38,845 nt of DNA from Pelomyxa schiedti. Its lineage: Eukaryota > Evosea > Pelobiontida > Pelomyxidae. The translations under genes were made by a program, and so were the position numbers. The first letter of the stretch is position 1. Every line of letters begins with the position of its first letter. Positions 33,501 through 38,845 of this stretch are shown here, one piece after another. The stretch spans positions 16,338 to 55,182 of the forward strand of contig JAHLWZ010000030.1 of NCBI GenBank assembly GCA_020536535.1. Reading direction: 5' to 3'. The notes under the pieces were generated by a model. That model was not told the origin of the DNA, searched no databases, and saw only the letters and a program-made list of their open reading frames with translations.

Positions 33501-34612
33501 TTCCACAATATGGCCTACAGATACTGATTGGCGCAACACCGCAAAGAAGCTGACTGAGATTGATGTAGTTCTTTACCAGCTGTTCAAAGTGAGACCTTTT
33601 CCTTGGATATTCCTCACTCACTATTCACCCAATTTTCAGCATGCCTGTTCTACTTTCAATCACGACCGGGCTGTGGACTTGTGCAAGCAAATGTATCTCC
33701 CGAAAGGTATTCAGATGTGCCAGAAATATGCAAATGATCAGAGGCAAATCGGGCTCGCAACAAGGATACAAGAAATTCTCGTATGGTCTAGCTTTTTCCC
33801 TTGAGTTAAAATTAACTCAAAAAACTTCAGGAGGCCAAAACAGCCGGCGTTGAACCTCTTCCAGCAGCGGCAACCCCAGTTGACAAGTATCAACCCCCTC
33901 TCAATCCCCCGAAACCCATTTTCATTTTCCTCGCAGGGTTTGCCACAAAGCCTTCATGCCATTTCACCCACACCCCACTCGCACCACCACCGCGGATTCC
34001 TCCGCCAACAGCAACGCCAATCTCAGCACCGCCTCTCCCACGCCTTCTCCCTCTCCACCACAACCTCAACCGCAACCAACAGATAGCAGTTGTAGTACAT
34101 TACCGCAACCGGCACCAATCTCAACCACAAACAAACCCGAACCACTCGCACCATCTACTAGTTCCACCAAGACCACAAAACCCACACCGGTACCAACCCG
34201 GTCCGCATCCATACAACAAACGCTGCAAGGGGTGAGGCTATCTAGTCTACTAAGCCGGCCGGCCGTGGCCACCTCTAAGCATAACAATAACAACACAAGC
34301 ACTCCACAAAAGCAGCAAAGTGCTGTGGCTCCTCCTACGCCGTCAGCCTCAGGATCAACACCAACAGGGGATGCCTCCAATCAGGCAAACGGAAGCACTA
34401 ACACAACTACAACCAGTGCTAGTGCCAACGCCAGCAGTGATCAAGCTGTTCCTGCGCAGGTGGAGCAGTCATCATCGTCACCATTGGGTGCATTGAGTGC
34501 TCTGTGTGCTGCATCTTCAGCGAGTAGTGGTGCTACATCAGACAGGAAGAGGCCAAAGCTGTCACCTACTGCAACAAAGCAAAAGACCCCAGCAAAGAGG
34601 GGCAGGTGCTAA
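30579..34612 (+). CDS. CTF4: Ctf4/AND-1 (WDHD1)-like replisome adaptor
   Basis: The first exons join as 30579-30610, 30657-30786 and 30838-31009, starting MAWWVGDASLGYRCLCASDD, then GVQLWDA and LHPDGKHMCIGTKEHTVWVY, typical WD40 blade sequence. Later exons give TRIVVGCEDGDIRLLPWPLN, LTNVALSWDSSGSLLFVPSG, an acidic Ser/Glu linker (31960-32270), then the second-propeller start (FQPTATPWRQKQRFLSINGL, SIITIEDHDANNIVIELTNH), which follows the AND-1 pattern. SQSFLYMFTLTGIQIFMSVL and NNIKWFGFSDENL also match. The helical part has ALVAKCEVYKSVVDEK, and the region near 33640-33780 resembles the LC..M.......A.KYA helical bundle. The C-terminus is Ser/Thr/Pro-rich and ends with a basic RKRPKLSP stretch that looks like a nuclear signal. 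I see no HMG box, unlike animal AND-1. Ctf4 links CMG helicase to polymerase alpha. Several middle exon borders are unresolved. Confidence 0.85.
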
Positions 34613-34681
34613 ACCCAGTACAAATTCAATAAGTGATGCCATTTGAAAGGAGAAAGAAAAGAGAAGGTGAAAGTTTATTTA

Positions 34682-35566
34682 CTAGTTGTTGGGTGGCTTG
34701 GGGTGTTTAATTAAGCACACGGTTGAATCGTCGTCCAAAAAAGACTCCGCCTGTAGAAGAGTGAGTGTTTGCTCGAGAGTTTTATTCGCCGTAATACCTC
34801 TGAGAGTTGCTTTGACGTTTCTCTCGAATTCGGCCGGACGGGAGACCATGCTATCGGCGGCTTCTGCAGGAAAATCAATGAGCGGAACACGGAGTGTGAG
34901 TGAATTGCCTTTGTTAAGGGGATCATCTGCATTGGGTTCCAAAAACAAGTGAAGTAGACCAAAAATGACTGCGCCAACGCTCAAAACCGGCATCCAATCT
35001 TGTCGCAAAATGTTCAAGCAAACCTGAGGGGAGTAAGTGCTTGTAGCTCGGAGCTGTGGCGAGCTTACGTGGCCTTCCCAGTCAATGTTGGGGTGATAAA
35101 TTAAAGTATCGCAATGAACTTTTGGGGGATCATAGGGGTATGTGGCTGGAACCTTAACAGAGAAAATGAATTCTCCTCCGGCATAGAGACCCTCGGGTGG
35201 CTTTACTTTGACCTGCGCGAGTTAATATACTTTGCAGTTATCGATGACTGTGGGTAATTACAATGAAGTGCATGAAGTTCGTTGGATCAGGAAACGTTAT
35301 AGTAGTACCAGGACACCGGTCCATCTCGGAAATGTCTATATATTTAAGAACGCGGCACCGAGAGCACAAAAAGTACCTTTTTGACAGCGCATTTCAGCCA
35401 TCGCCCTTGCCCTGTCTCCGGTCCTAGCTGCTGGCGGCGAAGTCGAAGGAGGTGACGTGGCAGACCCGGTCGAATGTGACGACGATGTTGTGGTCGTAGA
35501 TCCGGATGCGGACGCGGCAGCCTGTTGCTGCCGCTGTTGCTGTTGCATCTGTCGTAACTTGAGCAT
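34682..35566 (-). CDS. UBC12: NEDD8-conjugating enzyme UBC12 (UBE2M-like)
   Basis: Exons 35566-35377, 35335-35262, 35212-35069, 35023-34909 and 34863-34682 give about 234 aa. The N-terminus MLKLRQMQQQQ parallels the UBC12 docking peptide (MIKL...), which is why I start at the ATG at 35566. A Ser/Thr/Gly/Pro linker follows, then the E2 core: RCQKDISEMDRCPG, TYPYDPPKVHCDTLIYHPNI (HPN motif), VCLNILRQDWMPVL with the catalytic Cys at about residue 138, and GLLHLFLEPNADDPLNKEAA. In the known pathway this enzyme receives NEDD8 from the NAE1-UBA3 E1 and passes it to cullins. Its C-terminus (LLQAESFLDDDSTV to HPKPPNN) is longer than in animal enzymes. The gene is convergent with the Ctf4-like gene, with 69 bp between their stops. 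Confidence 0.93.
34864..34908 (-). other. GC-AG intron (last intron of UBC12)
   Basis: After DPLNK the sequence reads AAAG then GCAATTC, and 45 nt later TGCAG precedes AAGCCGCC. Splicing with this GC donor restores DPLNKEAADSM, which matches the family's DPLNKEAAEVL. Without splicing, 15 extra residues would be inserted in a region where the family has none. The intron is a multiple of three and has no stop. Confidence 0.8.
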
Positions 35567-35681
35567 CGCTGTTTGATCACCACTCAACTTTTTTTTTTAT
35601 TGTTTTTCCAGATTTCAAGCGAAAAATTACAAGCCAGATCTGAATTACAAACTCAGAGACGCCTTTGACCTTGGCAATTAC

Positions 35682-36979
35682 TCAGTCTTTGCCAGAGAGG
35701 GAGTCATTGTACTGGATAACAATTTGTCTGTAGATGTAATCCCACAATTCCTTCAAGCCAGCGCCAGTTTTAACGCTGATGTTGCTGCACAGAACAACAT
35801 TAGTTTCACCTGATTTAGGTGTGTTCTAAAGAATATGGGAAACACACAAAGTGCTGTAGACGCCGCGGTCCAGAAGGCTCTAATTTGTGTGTTAATTGTA
35901 TCATGGCAAACAAACAAAGAGAGAAGCTACCTGAACATTGGGGGGTATGCGTGGTATGCAGTCAATTTTGTTTCCAACGAGGATGAGCTCCGCGCCTAAG
36001 TCCGGTTGAGAAAACCTGCGGTAGTGTGAGTTGATTATGTCCCAAGGTATGGTGAATGTCAGCTCCCAACATATCAAATGCGGTTATCCATGATTGCAAG
36101 TTTTCACCGGGATTCTGAACATCGTAAAACAGAAGGCCGAATGAAGCCCCTCGGTAATGGGAACCTGTCCGAAGCGTTGCTATCTTTCTATGTGTTGAAG
36201 TTATCTTACTTGATGTGTTGGTCTTATCAATCAACAACGGGAACACATTGTTAGGAGTTTATATGGTTGATAACAAAGGGGGAGGGGGTGTAGTTACATG
36301 ATCTCCGGGGGTGTCATACTGTGTTGACTGTGAGGGACACAATTCACATGATTGTGAGGGGGGGTTGTTACCATTATTATCTCACCGTTCAAATTCTCCA
36401 GATATTTGATAAACTGCGGAAAAAGTACCTTTAGAATGGCTCTTGTTGAGTGTGAATGAATCCTTACCTCTGCCTGGGGTGATGCGAGCGGATATCCTTG
36501 TTCCTTTTTCCCATCAAATTCAAATGCAACAAAGTAAGGAACTACACACCGCAAAGAGACAACAAAACGAAGTTTTCCCAGCCCCATAATCTGCAGATCG
36601 CAAGGTGCGGTTAATTCGAAAAAGTGAGCAAGACAGAACAACCTCCCAACAGAGACAATTTAACGCGAGGGTGCGTCCCCACACAAAGTTTTGGTCTATC
36701 TGCCAATCGCGGTCAGTATTCTGGGCAAGTCCAAGGCCAAAGGGCCATCATCAACCAAAAGCAACAACACATACACGTAGGACTTGCCGGTGGCGCTGCA
36801 GTAGCAGTAGCAGAAGCAGTAGTAGTAGTGGTTGTGGTTGCGGGTTTTGCTTTTGTAGTTGTGGCTCTTTTCGGTTCATCGGTTGGTGGAACCACGTTGA
36901 GGGTGTTGCGCCCATCGCCACCACCATTACCACCATCACCACCATCGCCGCCACGTTTTTTTGGTGAGCAGTTACCCAT
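35682..36979 (-). CDS. Rab-like small GTPase with N-terminal acylation signal (copy 1)
   Basis: This is a spliced gene starting MGNCSPKKRGG at 36979. Gly2 fits N-myristoylation and Cys4 palmitoylation. A Gly/Asn then Thr/Ala-rich linker leads to RPKLCVGTHPRVKLSLLG, where an intron splits the P-loop: LLGDYGAGKTSF after splicing. Later exons give YPLASPQAE, then QYDTPGDH (switch II), RTGSHYRGASFGLLFYDVQN, ENLQSWITAFD, DLGAELILVGNKID (G4) and SNISVKTGAGLKELWDYI (G5). It ends QYNDSLSGKD with no cysteine, so no Rab-type prenylation is possible. The DTAGQ of ordinary Rabs reads DTPGD, losing the catalytic Gln. An analogy is plant ARA6, a Rab that uses N-terminal acylation. Copy 2 lies immediately upstream. 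Some middle exon borders are uncertain. Confidence 0.8.
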
Positions 36980-37190
36980 TTTTCGGTGGTGTGATGCTAG
37001 CTAACCAAAACTGTGGGGACTGACGAACTTTATGAAATATCTAAGTTACTGACTTAGTTTCTTAAAACTTTATTAGGATGGTTCTGGGTGATGCTTGTTT
37101 GTGCAGCTGCTGCTTTGCTTTTTACAATACGTGTACAGGCCCATGGGGTAAGGCCAGAGTTTGTAGGTGAAGTACTCTGTTGGGAGCTGC

Positions 37191-38382
37191 CTACGCATCG
37201 GGATCAAGGGATTCATAGTACTGAGCAACGATTTGTTTGTGAATGTATTCCCACAGTGCATCCACACCAGCACCAGTTTTAACGCTGATGTTGCTACACA
37301 CAACAGTAAAACAGATGATCATTGAGCTCAAAAAAAAGGAGATTGGAAACACACAAAGTCTTGTGCACTCCGCCACGCAGAAGGATCTAGGATAGTAATA
37401 GGGATGTGAGAAGTCACATCGAGTAACAGACAAAGGAGGTGTACCTGAACATCGAGGCCCACACAGGGAACGAGGTCAATTTTGTTGCCAACGATGATTA
37501 GCTCTGCGTTCGGGGGAGAATTCCTACAGATGAAGGTTGGTTGTGTCCAGGGGTGACTGTGAAAAACCAAACCTAACAAATCCGTCGATCCATGATTGTA
37601 AGTTAACACCGGGATTCTTAACATCGTAAAAAAGCAGGCCGAATGAAGCCCTTCGGTAATGCGTACCTGTGTAAAAGTGTTGTTTTATTTCTATGTGTTG
37701 AGGTTATCTTACTTGATGTGTTGGTCTGTTATGAATCAATGTGTTACCGCCATTGAGTTAGGTTTTTATATTGTTGATAACAAAGGGAGAGGGGGGTGTA
37801 GTTACAAAATCTCCGGGGGTGTCATACTGTATTGACTGTGAGGGACACAATTCACATGATTGTGAGGGGGGGTTGTTACCACTATTATCTCGCCATTCAG
37901 ATTCTCCAGATATTTGATAAACTGTGGAAAAACAACCCTTAGAATGGCTCTTGTTGAGTGTGAATGAATCCTTACCTCGGCCTGGGGTGCTGGCAGTGGG
38001 TATGTTATGCCCTTTTTCCATCAGATTCGAAGGATAAAAGTAAGGAACTACACACAGAAAAGAGAGAACAAAACGAAGTTTTCCCGGCACCAGGATCTAA
38101 CATCGTTAGTTCTTCTAGAGGTAAGAATGGAACCACCTCCCAGCAAAGCTATTTTCTCACAAGGGTGCTTCCCCACATCAGGTTTTGGTCTGTCTGCCCG
38201 ACAGGTTTAGTAGTTTTTCTTCTGTTTAAAGCAGACAACATACAGAGAGGGTTTCTAGTAGGCGCAGGAGTAGCAGCAGTTGTTGCTGTTGTTGCGGATT
38301 TTCTTTTCGAGTTGTCTGGTACTACAGTGACGCCTCCAACACCACCATTTTTTGGCCTACTTTTCGTTAGGCAGTTGCCCAT
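37191..38382 (-). CDS. Rab-like small GTPase with N-terminal acylation signal (copy 2)
   Basis: This is a tandem paralogue of copy 1 with the same exon layout. It starts MGNCLTKSRPKNGG at 38382. After a Thr/Ala/Pro-rich linker, RPKPDVGKHPCEKIALLG joins across an intron to give LLGDPGAGKTSF, an intact P-loop. Then come TYPLPAPQAE, QYDTPGDF at switch II, a segment matching copy 1's LLFYDV region, NAELIIVGNKIDLVPCVGLD (G4) and SNISVKTGAGVDALWEYIHK (G5). The C-terminus is QYYESLDPDA, again without cysteine. The two copies share blocks of near-identical intron sequence as well as exons (for example around 36300-36480 and 37805-37980), so the duplication is fairly recent. The stop at 37191 is 211 bp from the start of copy 1. 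Membrane targeting by the N-terminus is inferred from MGNC alone. Confidence 0.8.
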
Positions 38383-38472
38383 TCACCACTAGGGTTTTTT
38401 TTTGTTTGTTTGGTTTTTTGGACACAGAGCCACTTAAGTTTGTTCTTTTGGGAAGTTGGTTGCGGGTTATTC

Positions 38473-38845
38473 CTAGAAGCAGAGGTTTGATGGTGCCTTG
38501 ATACATATCTTGCATAGGAAGCCATCAGACAAGTTGTCGATGAGCCACTCCAGCTCCCGGTTGGCGTTGCTGCTAGCGTTGTTGTTGTTGTTGTTGTTGG
38601 TGGTTGCCGTGATGCTGCTGGCCGATGGCCCAGGAATAGTCGTCGGTGCCAGCGCGGTTGGTGTTGATGACGTTGTTGTTGTTGGTGATGCTGATGATGC
38701 TTGTGATAACGACGATGTGCCGGTTGCTGCTGCTGCTCCTGTTGTTGTTGTTGGTTGTGGTGGGGTAGAAGATGGAATTCTGACTGTCGAATCGGAATCG
38801 GTGTGGTTGGGGTATGGGTATTTCGGGGTTGGTGATGGAAGCGGG
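38473..38845 (-). CDS. 3' part of a low-complexity Ser/Thr/Asn-rich protein (runs off the window)
   Basis: One minus-strand frame stays open from the window edge to a stop at 38473. It begins PLPSPTPKYPYPNHTDSD, then Thr/Ser/Ala/Pro-rich sequence with Asn runs, and ends NRELEWLIDNLSDGF then LCKICIKAPSNLCF. The last 35 residues look like structured protein, and CKIC could be the start of a zinc-binding motif. A GT within the codons after CKI could be a splice donor, in which case the true end lies elsewhere. The family is not recognised. Confidence 0.5.
   Translation of the reverse strand, partial: PLPSPTPKYPYPNHTDSDSTVRIPSSTPPQPTTTTGAAAATGTSSLSQASSASPTTTTSSTPTALAPTTIPGPSASSITATTNNNNNNNASSNANRELEWLIDNLSDGFLCKICIKAPSNLCF

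Overview
The window looks like nuclear DNA of a compact protist genome, most likely an amoebozoan. Genes are split by many short introns (mostly about 30-100 nt, GT-AG with a few GC-AG), intergenic gaps are often about 70-110 bp, and genes lie on both strands. Spliced products match eukaryotic families: a Ctf4/AND-1 replisome protein, the NEDD8 E2 UBC12, a choline transporter-like (SLC44) protein, a cAMP-receptor-like GPCR, Rab-like GTPases and Roco proteins. Roco proteins together with Dictyostelium-CAR-type GPCRs point to Amoebozoa. The genus (perhaps an archamoeba) is a guess.

Region 1 (about 44-23020, minus strand) is a tandem array of five related large genes, here called A to E in order of increasing coordinate. 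B, C, D and E each have seven exons that I could join in frame, giving predicted proteins of about 1335, 1308, 1395 and 1341 residues. Each has an N-terminal domain I do not recognise, a short LRR segment, a Roc-like GTPase domain, a COR-like domain with a CxxC motif, and a TKL-type kinase domain. The nucleotide-binding and catalytic motifs of both the Roc and the kinase domains are degraded, so the family appears to be doubly 'dead' Roco proteins. A is a pseudogene with two adjacent internal segments flipped in place, deletions, a frameshift and a nonsense codon. C and D share two blocks that appear base-for-base identical, which suggests recent gene conversion. One intronless plus-strand gene of unknown family (8038-9345) sits inside the array, divergent from B.

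Region 2 (23111-24599, minus) is a seven-helix receptor of the Dictyostelium cAMP-receptor type. Region 3 (25164-26828, plus) encodes a SAP-domain protein with a long Lys/Glu-rich tail. Region 4 (27106-29610, minus) encodes an SLC44 transporter. Region 5 (30579-34612, plus) encodes Ctf4/AND-1. Region 6 (34682-35566, minus) encodes UBC12. Region 7 (35682-38382, minus) holds two tandem Rab-like GTPases that start with an MGNC acylation signal and lack a C-terminal prenylation motif. The window ends in the 3' part of a low-complexity minus-strand gene (38473-38845).

The genes after 23 kb are unrelated housekeeping or signalling genes. The array is the unusual part: it suggests a rapidly evolving multigene family kept as catalytically inactive scaffolds or sensors. 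All homology statements come from reading motifs by eye; no database search was possible.
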